A stretch of DNA of 64,000 bases, from positions 62,001-126,000 of the forward strand of contig NZ_VKAD01000002.1 of assembly GCF_008041945.1 (NCBI RefSeq), written 5' to 3'. The notes under the pieces are model-generated. The model was given only the letters and a program-made list of their open reading frames with translations, did not search any database and was not told the DNA's origin. Source of the stretch: Reinekea thalattae (GTDB lineage Bacteria; Pseudomonadota; Gammaproteobacteria; Pseudomonadales; Natronospirillaceae). Shown here in pieces: positions 18,948 through 27,507 of the stretch. Every line of letters begins with the position of its first letter. The first letter of the stretch is position 1. The translations under genes and the position numbers were made by a program.

Positions 18948-19250
18948 GGAGGTTCCTGTTGAAAGAGGGGTTTAAAGTATACCTATATGTTGGTGCGTTG
19001 ATTCGTGACCAGCATCTATAAACAATCGGTTAGTGTTTGTCAGGTTAGAACATGCCACAAAGTCAAAAAGAACACCATAAAAGCATGCTATTTAGCCTGT
19101 AGTTTAGCGTGTAAAAACAGCATAGATTGCGTTAGCTGGGTAACTGTAATGAGAAGCACTAGATAGTAACGCTTAGGGGTAAAATAAATACTTAAATCTA
19201 AAGCAGCAGTGCGGCGAGAGCCGCCACACTGCGCGTAAGTTTCGCTAGCT
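18948..19250. other. Intergenic region between mtlD and ptsP
   Basis: About 300 bases with no gene. The ptsP promoter should lie on the minus strand near 18960-19100; no strong boxes were picked. The mtlD terminator-like hairpin lies at its upper-coordinate end. Confidence 0.5.
19206..19232 (-). terminator. Hairpin downstream of mtlD
   Basis: GCAGTG-CGGC (19206-19215), loop GAGA, GCCG-cca-CACTGC (19220-19232), a stem with a three-base bulge. Read on the minus strand it follows the mtlD stop and leads into TGCTTTAGATTTAAG, only moderately T-rich, so termination may be imperfect. Confidence 0.6.
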
Positions 19251-20402
19251 TTAGGCCGATTTCAAAGCCTGATACGCCGCTTCAACACGTGCCACCTCGT
19301 CACTGTCGAGTGGCAGTTCAGAGTAGTGTGCCAGTGTTTGCTTTAAGCCTTTATCGGCAAACATGGCTTGTAGCTCAACCGCTTGTGGATCTTCTTCGTT
19401 AATGTAAAAGAACGCAGCCGCCATACCTTTTATAAGGTGGTCGTTTGCAATGCCATACTCCATGGTACCGAGTAATGGTTTGGTTAAGCGATCGGCAGGA
19501 CCTAACTTGCGGATTGGCTGGCGGCCAACGCGGTCGATTTCATCAACCAAATAGGGGTTGGCAAAGCGGCCGAGGATCTTCTCGATATAGGCAGCGTGCG
19601 CCTTAGCATCGAAGCCATAACGTCGCACTAGAACTTCACCAGACTCTTGCATTGCTGCTTTTACATCAGCTTTAACGGCATCGTCTTCAATGGCTTCGCG
19701 GATGGTTTTATAGCCCGCCAGAGCACCCAGATAAGCGGTAATAAGGTGGCCAGTATTGAGCGTGAACAGTTTACGCTCAACAAACGCCATTAAATTATCG
19801 GTTAGTTCCATACCTTTAATATCAGGAACGTCACCTTTAAATTGGCTTTGGTCGACAATCCATTCACTGAACTCTTCAACGGTGACTTCTAAAATGTCGT
19901 CACTGTCCGAAGGTGGCACAATACGGTCAACGGCCGAATCGGCAAAACCTACTAGCGCCTCAACTTTAGCGTGGTATGAATCATCAAGATGCTTGAGCAC
20001 CTCAGCTTTTAGATGGCTAGTGCCACGCACCATATTTTCGCAAGCAATGATATTAAGGTAACTTTCATTGCCTTGATCAATGCGCAGAGCCAAGCCTTCG
20101 GCCAGTGTTTTAGCAATAATATTTAAAACGTTAGGTCCAACCGCTGTCGTAATCAGATCTGTGCTGGCGATCTGATCGAGTACTGCTTGGTTATTCTTCG
20201 AGTTGACGGCATCGACATTGGTGACGGTATCGACTTGAACCTCACTACCAACAACGCGTACTGGGTAAGACTTACGTTCTTGCAGCGCAGTGATGAGTTC
20301 ATCGGCAACGTCGGCAAAGGTGACATGAACACCTGCGTCGGCTAAAAGCTTGCCGATAAAACCACGGCCAATATTACCTGCACCAAAATGTAGATTCTTC
20401 AT
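19251..20402 (-). CDS. mtlD: Mannitol-1-phosphate 5-dehydrogenase
   Basis: It interconverts mannitol 1-phosphate and fructose 6-phosphate with NAD. The 383 residues match E. coli MtlD closely in memory: [17 protein letters not shown] is the nucleotide-binding start, then [55 protein letters not shown] and [20 protein letters not shown] precedes the ATG. No mtlA transporter or mtlR repressor is adjacent, unlike the enterobacterial operon, so uptake genes must be elsewhere or the enzyme makes mannitol, for example as a compatible solute; the sequence does not decide. Confidence 0.95.
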   Translation of the reverse strand: MKNLHFGAGNIGRGFIGKLLADAGVHVTFADVADELITALQERKSYPVRVVGSEVQVDTVTNVDAVNSKNNQAVLDQIASTDLITTAVGPNVLNIIAKTLAEGLALRIDQGNESYLNIIACENMVRGTSHLKAEVLKHLDDSYHAKVEALVGFADSAVDRIVPPSDSDDILEVTVEEFSEWIVDQSQFKGDVPDIKGMELTDNLMAFVERKLFTLNTGHLITAYLGALAGYKTIREAIEDDAVKADVKAAMQESGEVLVRRYGFDAKAHAAYIEKILGRFANPYLVDEIDRVGRQPIRKLGPADRLTKPLLGTMEYGIANDHLIKGMAAAFFYINEEDPQAVELQAMFADKGLKQTLAHYSELPLDSDEVARVEAAYQALKSA

Positions 20403-20528
20403 GGGGCCATCCTTACATAGTTAAAAAGTGAGAAGCGTGACCAACAGGGGCAGCCCCGTGAGTCGTTGTTATTTTTATTGCGATCATTGTTATGTCGATC
20501 GGTTATTCAGCCATGCGATATTTGATAA

Positions 20529-20567
20529 CTTAAGCTTAACGTATTTTCCAAGTAACGCTTAAGCTTA
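20529..20567. promoter_or_regulatory. Pair of CTTAAGCTTA repeats upstream of mtlD
   Basis: CTTAAGCTTA occurs at 20529-20538 and 20558-20567, exactly 29 bases apart (nearly three helical turns); each copy is partly palindromic. The position 127 bases upstream of mtlD suggests an operator for a dimeric regulator acting cooperatively. This is inference only. Confidence 0.45.
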
Positions 20568-20761
20568 GCAACCAGCAGACGATTAGTTTTGCAAATAACT
20601 TGATTAAAATTGACTTAATTCGCGTATCTACTGCGTTTTATTGATTGCCTAAAGGCTGCTTAGTCGAACAGCGACCGCTTAAAAGGGCCGCTTAGGCCTT
20701 AATTGAGCGGCTTTTATCTCGAGTGAGTCAAGAAAAAACAGTTAAAAATCAAGCATCTGGC

Positions 20762-20789
20762 TAGACTTGTCGATGTTGCGCGTTATAAT
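20762..20789 (+). promoter_or_regulatory. Sigma-70 promoter of tRNA-Ile2
   Basis: A perfect -10 TATAAT at 20784-20789 is followed by the GC-rich discriminator GCGCCC typical of stringently controlled stable-RNA promoters. A weak -35 TAGACT at 20762-20767 (4 of 6 bases) gives a 16-base spacer. An A-rich tract upstream could be an UP element. Confidence 0.7.
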
Positions 20790-20835
20790 GCGCCCACTAT
20801 CCAAACAGTACAGCTTAGCCTGTGCGAATCTCTGA

Positions 20836-20912
20836 GGGCCTATAGCTCAGTTGGTTAGAGCAGTCGACTCATAATCGATTGGTCGTCGGTTCAAGTCCGC
20901 CTAGGCCCACCA
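20836..20912 (+). tRNA. tRNA with CAU anticodon, probably tRNA-Ile2 (lysidine type)
   Basis: A 77-base cloverleaf. The acceptor GGGCCTA pairs with TAGGCCC, the D stem is GCTC/GAGC, and the anticodon loop CTCATAA has CAT at 20870-20872. The CCA end is encoded. The variable segment TGGTC and the body resemble gammaproteobacterial tRNA-Ile(CAU), in which C34 is changed to lysidine by TilS to read AUA, rather than elongator or initiator methionine tRNA. The T stem GTCGG/CCGCC has one T-C mismatch. Elongator tRNA-Met remains possible. Confidence 0.9.
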
Positions 20913-21661
20913 CTCCCCATTTTTATACCTTTCTGTCTACTACAAACGAGCTCTATTTTTGCGTATGGTTTCAATGCCGATTCTCTATGCTTGATCGATA
21001 GCTTTATTCAGCTGTTTTTAAATCGCCCTTTTTTAGTTGTGTTGAACTCACTAATTTACTGAGTAAGTGTCGAGTGATTTCTTAATTGCATCGGTTTATA
21101 GGTTGTTTGGTTGTCGTGATTTCAATAAATGATCGTATTAAGGAAGTAGTTCGTATTAATAATCGATCTCGACTTTTCTATTTCATTTTTTTAGCTAATC
21201 TTTTTTTAATTTAACCTTATTTTTTTTATGGTTTTATTGTCGATATTTTTTACTTTTTAAATTTTTTTAGTTCGATAAGTCGAATTAAAAGGGTTCGATC
21301 ACAGTTCTAAAATTAAAGTCATTGCCCCTGGAACTCATTGAAAAATATTTTTATTAACAGAGGGTGGTTTTTATAAATATTATTTTGTGAGCGCATAGAC
21401 GGCATTTTTTTTTCACGTTGTGATTTTATAGCCTACTATGAGGAAATCGTATTAAGTTTTACTCTGGCATGCCGATGAATTGGCTGATAAAAATGAGCGA
21501 CTACTCTCCACTCTTGCATTTTTTTAGCGGATTGAAAATTCAATTTTATCGGTAATGAAAATCTTGAACAGCATTCGATGAATAGGTCATTGGGTGCAAC
21601 TAATATAGGCGTGTCTTCATGCTTATGAATTTTAGAATATGATAGATATAGGTTTAAAAAT
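20913..21661. other. AT-rich noncoding region before the chemoreceptor gene
   Basis: About 750 bases with no plausible gene on either strand. The middle (about 21160-21420) is very AT-rich with many T-runs. A small palindrome TTCGA-taag-TCGAA lies at 21271-21284. A FliA-type promoter lies at 21452-21478. No RNA gene or riboswitch was recognised. Confidence 0.6.
21452..21478 (+). promoter_or_regulatory. Sigma-28 (FliA) type promoter for the chemoreceptor
   Basis: TTAAGTTT (21452-21459), an 11-base spacer, and GCCGATGA (21471-21478). Against the FliA consensus TAAAGTTT-N11-GCCGATAA each box matches 7 of 8 bases at the ideal spacing. It lies 184 bases before the chemoreceptor ATG. Confidence 0.75.
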
Positions 21662-23149
21662 ATGACTTACTCGTTTCGAGCATTAGCGTTTCGAATTTCC
21701 TTCTACGTCAGTGTAGGGCTGATGGCTTATGCTCTAGTTTTAGCGAATTGGCATAACACTTGGTCGCAAGCCTTTGTTATTGGCTTACCGTCGTTACTCA
21801 TTCCATATGCACTCTACAAGATGTTAGGTGACCACCTACTATCACGTGTCGCTTACGGTCTTAGTTATATGATTTTCTCTGGCCTCTTTATCCACCAAGG
21901 CGCCGGAATGATTGAAATGCACTTTGGTATTTTTGTCTTACTGGCATTGCTGATCGTGTTCCGCGATTGGATCGTTATTTTAGCCGCTGCCGGTCTCATT
22001 GCGGTGCATCACCTGTCCTTTATGTTTTTGCAAGCCTCGGGCGTGCCAGTTTATGTATTCCCTGAAAATGAGTTACACCTCGGTATTGTTATTTTACATG
22101 CAGGCTATGTGGTCGTAGAAAGCATCGTGCTTTGTATTATTGCTTACACCAGTTTAAAAGAAGCCCGACAAGCGGAGTATTTTTTACAGGCGACCGAAAA
22201 AATGGTCGATGAACAGGGCAAAATTTGGCTTGGTGAACTTTCAATTGATAAGCACACAGCCTTAACTCGTAAATTCTCTAATGTGATCGGTACGCTTCGT
22301 TCAACTGTTGCGATGATCGACGATTCTGCAATGACCTTAAAAGACGAAACTCAAACCATGGTTGGCCAAGGTATGAGCATGATGGGAAGCATGCGTAAGG
22401 AAGCAACGCAGGTCGACACCATTGCCTCGGCGACTGAACAGATGACGGCATCAATTAACGAACTGGTGACACTTTCTGAACAGGTTGTTTCTATGGCCGA
22501 TGGTCAGCAAGAAGCATCGAAGGCAGGCCAGTCGGCGGTAACAGAAATGACCAATACCATTACCGAATTGTCTGAAACACTTGAGACAACCAAAGAGAAG
22601 GTTAATGGTTTGGCCGAGTCGACCAACAATATTCGTAGCGTACTTGAAGTCATTCAAAGCATCGCAGAACAGACTAACTTACTGGCGTTAAATGCAGCAA
22701 TTGAGGCAGCTCGTGCTGGTGAACATGGTCGAGGTTTTGCTGTCGTTGCAGACGAAGTACGTAGCCTAGCATCGCGTACGCATCAGTCGACTGGTGAAAT
22801 CGAATCGATGATCGAAGGGCTGGTACAGTCGGGTGAAGAGTCAGTTGTCTCGGTTGATGAATCTATTGCTCGATTACAGTCGACAGTCGAAATTGCTAAC
22901 GACAGTAGTGGCTGGCTGGATAAGATTTCTGAACACGCATTGAATGTATTGAATGCAGCAGAAACCATGTCTTCTACCTTGACCCAGCAAGGCGAAGCGA
23001 GTGAAGAAATTGCCCGCTCAACAGCGCTACTGAATACTATTTCTGCGTCGTTAAATGAAAAAGGCCAGACAGTCGTAGAAACTGCTCAAAGTGCAGAGAA
23101 AATCGCCGGAAAACTAAAAGAAGAAGCCGACAAGTTTGATTATAAATAA
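21662..23149 (+). CDS. Methyl-accepting chemotaxis protein with a multi-span membrane N terminus
   Basis: A 495-residue receptor. The first 165 residues contain about six membrane helices without a periplasmic domain. The [18 protein letters not shown] and [20 protein letters not shown] segments belong to a recurring membrane sensor module of proteobacterial chemoreceptors. The cytoplasmic part is a methylation/signalling coiled coil whose tip reads [20 protein letters not shown] then [15 protein letters not shown] (about residues 335-372), essential for CheA/CheW binding. No HAMP domain is apparent. Sensing is probably within or near the membrane; the ligand is unknown. TAATG overlap links it to the next gene. 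Confidence 0.92.
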   Translation: MTYSFRALAFRISFYVSVGLMAYALVLANWHNTWSQAFVIGLPSLLIPYALYKMLGDHLLSRVAYGLSYMIFSGLFIHQGAGMIEMHFGIFVLLALLIVFRDWIVILAAAGLIAVHHLSFMFLQASGVPVYVFPENELHLGIVILHAGYVVVESIVLCIIAYTSLKEARQAEYFLQATEKMVDEQGKIWLGELSIDKHTALTRKFSNVIGTLRSTVAMIDDSAMTLKDETQTMVGQGMSMMGSMRKEATQVDTIASATEQMTASINELVTLSEQVVSMADGQQEASKAGQSAVTEMTNTITELSETLETTKEKVNGLAESTNNIRSVLEVIQSIAEQTNLLALNAAIEAARAGEHGRGFAVVADEVRSLASRTHQSTGEIESMIEGLVQSGEESVVSVDESIARLQSTVEIANDSSGWLDKISEHALNVLNAAETMSSTLTQQGEASEEIARSTALLNTISASLNEKGQTVVETAQSAEKIAGKLKEEADKFDYK

Positions 23150-23664
23150 TGGCGGTTGTGCAAAAAAAACATATCCTTGCGGCAATACTCATTGCCGTTT
23201 GGGTACCTGCCTCATTAGTGTTACTCAAACGTTTTGGCGATAGTTACACCGGAGTGTTTGACCCAAACTTTCAACTGAAAACGGTCAGCGCTAACGCCCC
23301 TGAACTGATCAGTAAGCTCGACATTCGCAACGATCAATCGGCGATCATTCATGTGTTGGATAAGACTTGTTCCTGTTATGAGCAAACGGCCGAACACGTG
23401 AATTATTTAGCTGACCAAATGCCCGCTGGTGTAGCACAGCGTGATATGAGCGTTGCAGAGCTAGCGAAAATGGGTATCGAAGTACCAGCCACACCGATGA
23501 CTATTTTGATTCGTAATAGCGAATTGCAGTACGTAGGGCCTTATGCCACAGGCCCTTTATGTACCCCACAAAGTGATATTATCCTGCCAATCTTAGAAGG
23601 TAAGATCCAGCTGCCCAACGCGTGGCTGAACAGTACTGCCGTGGCCTGTCGCTGCCCAGTGTAA
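23149..23664 (+). CDS. Membrane-anchored thioredoxin-like protein (DUF6436-like)
   Basis: A 171-residue protein with one N-terminal membrane segment (about 8-27) and an extracytoplasmic domain that looks thioredoxin-like: a beta strand IIHVLDKTCSC carrying Cys74-x-Cys76, a cis-proline-like segment VPATPMTILI, and a C-terminal Cys167-x-Cys169. A further cysteine is in GPLCTP. I connect it tentatively to DUF6436. Its ATG overlaps the chemoreceptor stop by one base, so the two are coupled, but no shared function is known. It could be a redox or metal-binding protein, or a partner of the receptor. Confidence 0.65.
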   Translation: MAVVQKKHILAAILIAVWVPASLVLLKRFGDSYTGVFDPNFQLKTVSANAPELISKLDIRNDQSAIIHVLDKTCSCYEQTAEHVNYLADQMPAGVAQRDMSVAELAKMGIEVPATPMTILIRNSELQYVGPYATGPLCTPQSDIILPILEGKIQLPNAWLNSTAVACRCPV

Positions 23665-23755
23665 CCGCATACCCTGTCGCTTTTCAGGCTTGAATTTTTC
23701 TACTGTCATTGATTTTTGTTTTAACAAACAGTGGCTAGCAAAGAGCGCTTCGATT

Positions 23756-24529
23756 TTATCCGTAAACTAATGCCTGTAGTAGCAAGCCAGTAAATAAGGC
23801 CAAGCTCATCGAAAATAAAGAGCCTAAAATAACGTACTCGGTGAACTTCCTATCGTGAGCCTCTCGCAAATCGCCCATTCTAAAAATAGATTTTGCTGCC
23901 AAGATAAAGCCGACGGCTTTAAATTCATCGTTTAGTACAAAGGTTAATACCAGCAGTCGCTCTAGGTAGCCGATGTATTGCCCAGCCTGAGGTAGCGAGT
24001 CTCGATTCTCTTTTGATGTTTGTTGTTCAATGGCTAACGTCCACTGCGAGAGTAACTGGCTAACCACAACCGCGCTGGGTTTCAGCATTAGCAAATAGCC
24101 AAGGCACAGCGCCCAGCCATTCGACCAATTTAATGTACTGAGTAAGATTTGAATTTGTGGCCCAGCGCCAGGCAATAAAAACAGCCAAAGTACGACCAAA
24201 CTTAATAGGTGCAGCGCTTGGTCCAATAAAAACCAAATCAGCGTTTTGCCCAGTAGCAGTTTTAAGTAATCAATCGCGCCGTGAATTAGGCTAAAAAGCA
24301 GCCCTGTAACGAGCGCAAGCGATAGGTTGAGCGTTGCCGTCGTTGCCAGTATTAAGGCAACAATACCGCCATGCAGCAAAGCATGTAGATAAAAATAGCT
24401 AGAACGAATTTTATGCTGCTGTTTAGATTGAGCCCAATGGTCCGGTTGCAAAAAGAAATCACCGATCAAGTGACCAAGCAATAACAACCAAAGTAGCGAA
24501 ATACCGTCCAGTGTTGCCAGCATAGCCAA
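23756..24529 (-). CDS. DUF3307 family membrane protein (SatE-like)
   Basis: A 257-residue inner-membrane protein with about six to seven helices. The LLGHLIGDFFLQPDHWAQSK start and the C-terminal GFILAAKSIFRMGDL and FTEYVILGSLFS segments are typical of DUF3307. In streptococci a DUF3307-type gene sits in the acid-tolerance satCDE cluster beside satD, and the same pairing is seen here with satD 37 bases upstream on the same strand. The biochemical role is unknown. It ends about 90 bases from the convergent DUF6436-like gene. Confidence 0.82.
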   Translation of the reverse strand: MAMLATLDGISLLWLLLLGHLIGDFFLQPDHWAQSKQQHKIRSSYFYLHALLHGGIVALILATTATLNLSLALVTGLLFSLIHGAIDYLKLLLGKTLIWFLLDQALHLLSLVVLWLFLLPGAGPQIQILLSTLNWSNGWALCLGYLLMLKPSAVVVSQLLSQWTLAIEQQTSKENRDSLPQAGQYIGYLERLLVLTFVLNDEFKAVGFILAAKSIFRMGDLREAHDRKFTEYVILGSLFSMSLALFTGLLLQALVYG

Positions 24530-24566
24530 GTTCCTCTTGGATTATTGGTCTGTGTGCAGTTCGTTG

Positions 24567-25217
24567 TTATGAATCAATGGCTGCAAGCTTATCAGCAATA
24601 ACCGCTTCATACAGCGCTAGTGTTTCAATAATGATGTCGGCATTGGCGCGCTGTAGCCGCGAGGCTAGGGAGCGTCGGTTGATCGCTGTTTTTTCTGCCA
24701 GCAGTTGTTGGGTAAGTGCCGGGTAAAGTAAGCGCGGATACAACACCTCTGCTTGCTTATGGCTTAGTGCGGTCAAGACAAAATCTAAATACTGGATAAG
24801 CAATTGATGGCTGGGGTTGATCTGCGCGCGGCTTGAACAGTTAACGGTTAACCGCTGCTCGTCCATCGCTTTTAAGGCTCGGCCCGATAACACAAAGGCT
24901 TCACCCTTGGCGGTTTTTCGCAGCTCAGGCTCTAGTTGATTAAAGTGGCCAATACCAATCGCCACCCGTGCATCGGAGCGCTTAACGCATTGCATAAGGG
25001 CTAGGCGTAACAGTACGGCGATGCGCAAACTGAATTGTGGCTGTGCAATAAAGACTTGGAACTCATCACCACGATAAATATCGCCCTGAACAGCAAACTC
25101 TTGGTTTAGAGTCAGCATCGATTGCTCTAACTGTACAAGGCAGCTGCGATGATCGGTATCGGACAAGCCGGTAGAGTTAATGATGTCGCCAGTGACGACA
25201 GCGCCGATGCTGACCAT
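24567..25217 (-). CDS. SatD family protein
   Basis: A 216-residue soluble protein. The VVTGDIINST start, YRGDEFQVF and ARVAIGIGHF segments match the SatD family, whose core has a nucleotide-cyclase-like look. The C-terminal 45 residues (LLAEKTAINRRSLASRLQRA) form a probable helix-turn-helix. It would therefore combine a ligand-sensing domain with DNA binding. It is the first gene of a two-gene unit with the DUF3307 gene. A striking repeated operator-like array lies 30-80 bases upstream and fits autoregulation, which is inference. Confidence 0.8.
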   Translation of the reverse strand: MVSIGAVVTGDIINSTGLSDTDHRSCLVQLEQSMLTLNQEFAVQGDIYRGDEFQVFIAQPQFSLRIAVLLRLALMQCVKRSDARVAIGIGHFNQLEPELRKTAKGEAFVLSGRALKAMDEQRLTVNCSSRAQINPSHQLLIQYLDFVLTALSHKQAEVLYPRLLYPALTQQLLAEKTAINRRSLASRLQRANADIIIETLALYEAVIADKLAAIDS

Positions 25218-25246
25218 AGTCTATGCCTTAGAAGTGAGATCGCTTA

Positions 25247-25296
25247 TTGGTCATACTTTAGTGGCCAAAGTATATTTGGTCAATAATTCGTGGCCA
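25247..25296. promoter_or_regulatory. Tandem TTGGTCA-N7-GTGGCCA operator-like array before satD
   Basis: TTGGTCA (25247-25253), seven bases, GTGGCCA (25261-25267) is repeated as TTGGTCA (25276-25282), seven bases, GTGGCCA (25290-25296). The period is exactly 29 bases and successive TGGYCA cores are 14, 15 and 14 bases apart. An inverted repeat ATACTTT/AAAGTAT is centred on the first GTGGCCA. This spacing fits dimers bound side by side; satD (minus) and the acyltransferase gene (plus) could both be controlled. Confidence 0.6.
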
Positions 25297-25355
25297 TTAA
25301 TGGAGCTTGAATAAATAGGAAACCCCATACAGCCATGTCATGATACGGCTTTAAA

Positions 25356-26324
25356 ATGTTAACCGATTTAATTATGCAGCGTTCCCAACTACTCGATTTA
25401 CTCAGAATCTTCGCCATCTTGCTGGTGTTTATTGCTCATTTTGGCCAATTGTTTAATCACAATTTAGGTGACTTTTTTGGCATTAAAAACTTTTATTACG
25501 TCAGTTTAGGTGGCGTTGGCGTGACTCTCTTTTTGCTGCTGTCAGGTTTACTCTTAGGTCTAACCGACGGCAATAAAAAGCGCGGTTACTTTGCTTTTAT
25601 AGGCAAAAAGCTAAAGCGCATTTATCCGCTTTACTGGATCTGCTTGCCTTTATCTTTACTTGGTTATGTACTCGGCAGTTATGTAGCGGGAGATGGCTTG
25701 CCCGATTTGGCTCCCAATGGTCTGCTGGTGGACCTGTTCGGCACATTAACGGGCTTTTATGCTTGGCTGAGTTTGTGGGGGGGGCCCTATAATGCGCCCA
25801 GCTGGTTTATTGGCCTTATTATTAGTTTGTACGCCGTAGGCCCATTACTTTTGTTTGGCCTTAAGCGCTTCCCTTATATAGTGCTGCTTATTTTGTTGCT
25901 TATTAGTGTGCTATCGCGTTGGTATGTTGGCCAAGAAGGCATTCCATTGGTATCGAATAATCTCTATGACGAAGCCAAAGGCTGGGCCTATCGTCAATTT
26001 GGTTTTATGCCTGGTCGACCAACAGACTGGTTCCCGCTGTGTCGAATATTTGAGTTTGGGTTTGGTATTTATCTTGGCTTAGTTGTGCCAAAACGAGTTT
26101 GGTTTAGCGTTAATCTGCCGGGGCAGAAAATCAGCAGCTATTTAAGTGATTTGGCATTCCCTCTTTTTTTATTGCATCTTCCGTGGTTGTTTTTTGTCGA
26201 GGTATTGATCGATAAAGGTATGCCAACTTCCGTAAGCATAGCGGTGTTTATGTTGCTGTTGGTCGTGCTCGCTCAAGGCGTGACCAAGTTGGAAAGCATG
26301 TTGCTGGCGAAGCTAGGTTATTGA
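25356..26324 (+). CDS. Acyltransferase 3 family membrane protein
   Basis: A 322-residue integral membrane protein with about ten helices. The LDLLRIFAILLVFIAHFGQL segment carries the conserved arginine and histidine of the acyltransferase-3 (OafB/NodX type) family, and FIGKKLKRIYPLYWI is the second family motif. Such enzymes transfer acetyl or other acyl groups to cell-surface sugars or peptides. No SGNH domain is fused. The start is uncertain: ATG at 25356 or 25374, neither with a good Shine-Dalgarno sequence. No polysaccharide genes are adjacent, so the acceptor is unknown. Confidence 0.85.
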   Translation: MLTDLIMQRSQLLDLLRIFAILLVFIAHFGQLFNHNLGDFFGIKNFYYVSLGGVGVTLFLLLSGLLLGLTDGNKKRGYFAFIGKKLKRIYPLYWICLPLSLLGYVLGSYVAGDGLPDLAPNGLLVDLFGTLTGFYAWLSLWGGPYNAPSWFIGLIISLYAVGPLLLFGLKRFPYIVLLILLLISVLSRWYVGQEGIPLVSNNLYDEAKGWAYRQFGFMPGRPTDWFPLCRIFEFGFGIYLGLVVPKRVWFSVNLPGQKISSYLSDLAFPLFLLHLPWLFFVEVLIDKGMPTSVSIAVFMLLLVVLAQGVTKLESMLLAKLGY

Positions 26325-26404
26325 CCAAGCTAACTAAGTTATTAAAAAAGTAAAAAGCTTAACAGCATTTAATTTACAGGGTACTGAGTTAATGGCAGTG
26401 GAAT

Positions 26405-26770
26405 ATGTTTCATTTTAACGCCAGAGCGTTTGTTATTAGTGTGCTTCTTTTTGCGGCGTTGGTCGTTATTGCAGTGTATGTAACTGACGATATTGTTAGG
26501 CCTTTTTTGGGCGATGTGCTGGTGGTGGTCTGGTTGTATTTTGTTATGCGCAGTGTGCTCAATTATTCGAAAAATATAATTATTTCCGGTGTGTTGATCT
26601 TTGCTTATGCAGTAGAGTTTGCTCAATACTTCCAGCTTTTAAGCTGGTTGGGGTTGGATCATATCTATTGGTTGCGAATTGTTTTAGGCGCGACGTTCGA
26701 TATTAAAGATTTACTGGCTTATAGCGTAGGGGCCGTTATGTTATTTTTGCTGAATGTCGATACAGCCTAA
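26405..26770 (+). CDS. DUF2809 family small membrane protein
   Basis: A 121-residue protein with four predicted membrane helices. The DDIVRPFLGDVLVVVWLYFV segment and the later LGATFDIKDLLAYSVGAV segment fit DUF2809, a family of small membrane proteins of unknown function often annotated near VanZ-like proteins. The last 35 bases overlap the end of the convergent gene on the minus strand. It lies 80 bases after the acyltransferase and may share its transcript. Confidence 0.8.
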   Translation: MFHFNARAFVISVLLFAALVVIAVYVTDDIVRPFLGDVLVVVWLYFVMRSVLNYSKNIIISGVLIFAYAVEFAQYFQLLSWLGLDHIYWLRIVLGATFDIKDLLAYSVGAVMLFLLNVDTA

Positions 26771-27215
26771 CGGCTTCTATATCTGTATTTGGGAATTGGC
26801 GATAATCCAAATAAGGGCAAAGGATTAGATTAGCCTTTACCAACAGTGAGCCTTTTTCGTTGAGTGCTTGCCAGCCGTGTAGCGAGGTCTGTTCAGTCAC
26901 ATTCTGTTGCATGGCTTGGCCGCAAAGAAAATAGCTTTTGTCAGCGTTAAACTGCATCGGCGTTTTAAACTCAATGCGTTCGTGCTGCGTTAATAGTTCG
27001 CTATCTCGGTAGTTACGCCAGTCGTCAGTATTACAGCTTAGTTTGGCCATAATGGTTAAAATCTTCCGCCAATGGTTGCCGTCCTGACTAATAATATTTT
27101 CGACCGCTACTTCACTTAACTCCGAATCTTTATTTAGCCGGTATTGCCCTTTGGGCGGTGTCGGCAAAATAAATATTATCTTGGCTTTTTCTCGGCTAAC
27201 GCCAATGCTTTGCAT
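26736..27215 (-). CDS. Conserved hypothetical protein (DUF6942-like)
   Basis: A 159-residue soluble protein with no membrane segment. It has the features IIFILPTPPKGQY, NHWRKILTIMAKL and LLTQHERIEFKTP, which I associate loosely with DUF6942, a family of unknown function in marine gammaproteobacteria. Three cysteines are scattered (CNTDD, LCGQ, LCPY). Its 3' end overlaps the DUF2809 gene by 35 bases tail to tail. No functional inference is justified. Confidence 0.7.
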   Translation of the reverse strand: MQSIGVSREKAKIIFILPTPPKGQYRLNKDSELSEVAVENIISQDGNHWRKILTIMAKLSCNTDDWRNYRDSELLTQHERIEFKTPMQFNADKSYFLCGQAMQQNVTEQTSLHGWQALNEKGSLLVKANLILCPYLDYRQFPNTDIEAVRLYRHSAKIT

Positions 27216-27371
27216 CGATTTTTACCTTATGACTTTACGACAGGAAGCTTGAACCGCTGTTGTTTGTTGAATGCTAATTTTATGGCTGGTTAAAAGCAAA
27301 GAATAATGATGAGCAATGAACTTGTAGCATGCCTGATATGCAAATAAATCCATAGGCGGTATTGGCTTATC

Positions 27372-27405
27372 GTTGTAACTTACAACCTATGAGGTTCATA
27401 ACCTC
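27372..27405. promoter_or_regulatory. Two inverted repeats upstream of the YbdH-like gene
   Basis: GTTGT-aactt-ACAAC (27372-27386) and GAGGTT-cat-AACCTC (27391-27405) lie back to back about 100-135 bases upstream of the dehydrogenase gene. The spacing suggests regulator binding sites; a LysR-type protein is encoded just past the gene. Confidence 0.45.
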
Positions 27406-27434
27406 TGTGACTTATTTATATTGTAATTGACAGT

Positions 27435-27490
27435 CTTTGTAACTAAGAACCTTTGTAACTAAGAACTTTTGTAATTAATAACCAATTTGT
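27435..27490. repeat. 16-bp tandem repeat upstream of the YbdH-like gene
   Basis: CTTTGTAACTAAGAAC occurs twice in perfect tandem (27435-27450 and 27451-27466), followed by a diverged third unit TTTTGTAATTAATAAC (27467-27482) and a partial fourth (caatttgtaatt). The array ends about 18 bases before the preferred ATG, so it lies in the leader or core promoter. It could be a binding array or replication-slippage DNA. Confidence 0.75.
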
Positions 27491-27507
27491 AATTGATGGA
27501 AGCGACC

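Larger units (their letters stand above)
20403..20835. other. Divergent control region of mtlD and the tRNA gene
   Basis: About 430 bases without a gene. It holds the mtlD leader, two copies of CTTAAGCTTA, an inverted repeat GCCGCT/AGCGGC (20687-20692 and 20706-20711) followed by four T, and the tRNA promoter, described separately where they are strong. The inverted repeat has no obvious + strand gene to terminate. Confidence 0.5.

Noticed and set aside
27435-27490. Tandem 16-mers as a CRISPR array
   Set aside because: Units are contiguous with no unique spacers, far too short and AT-rich, and no cas genes are near.
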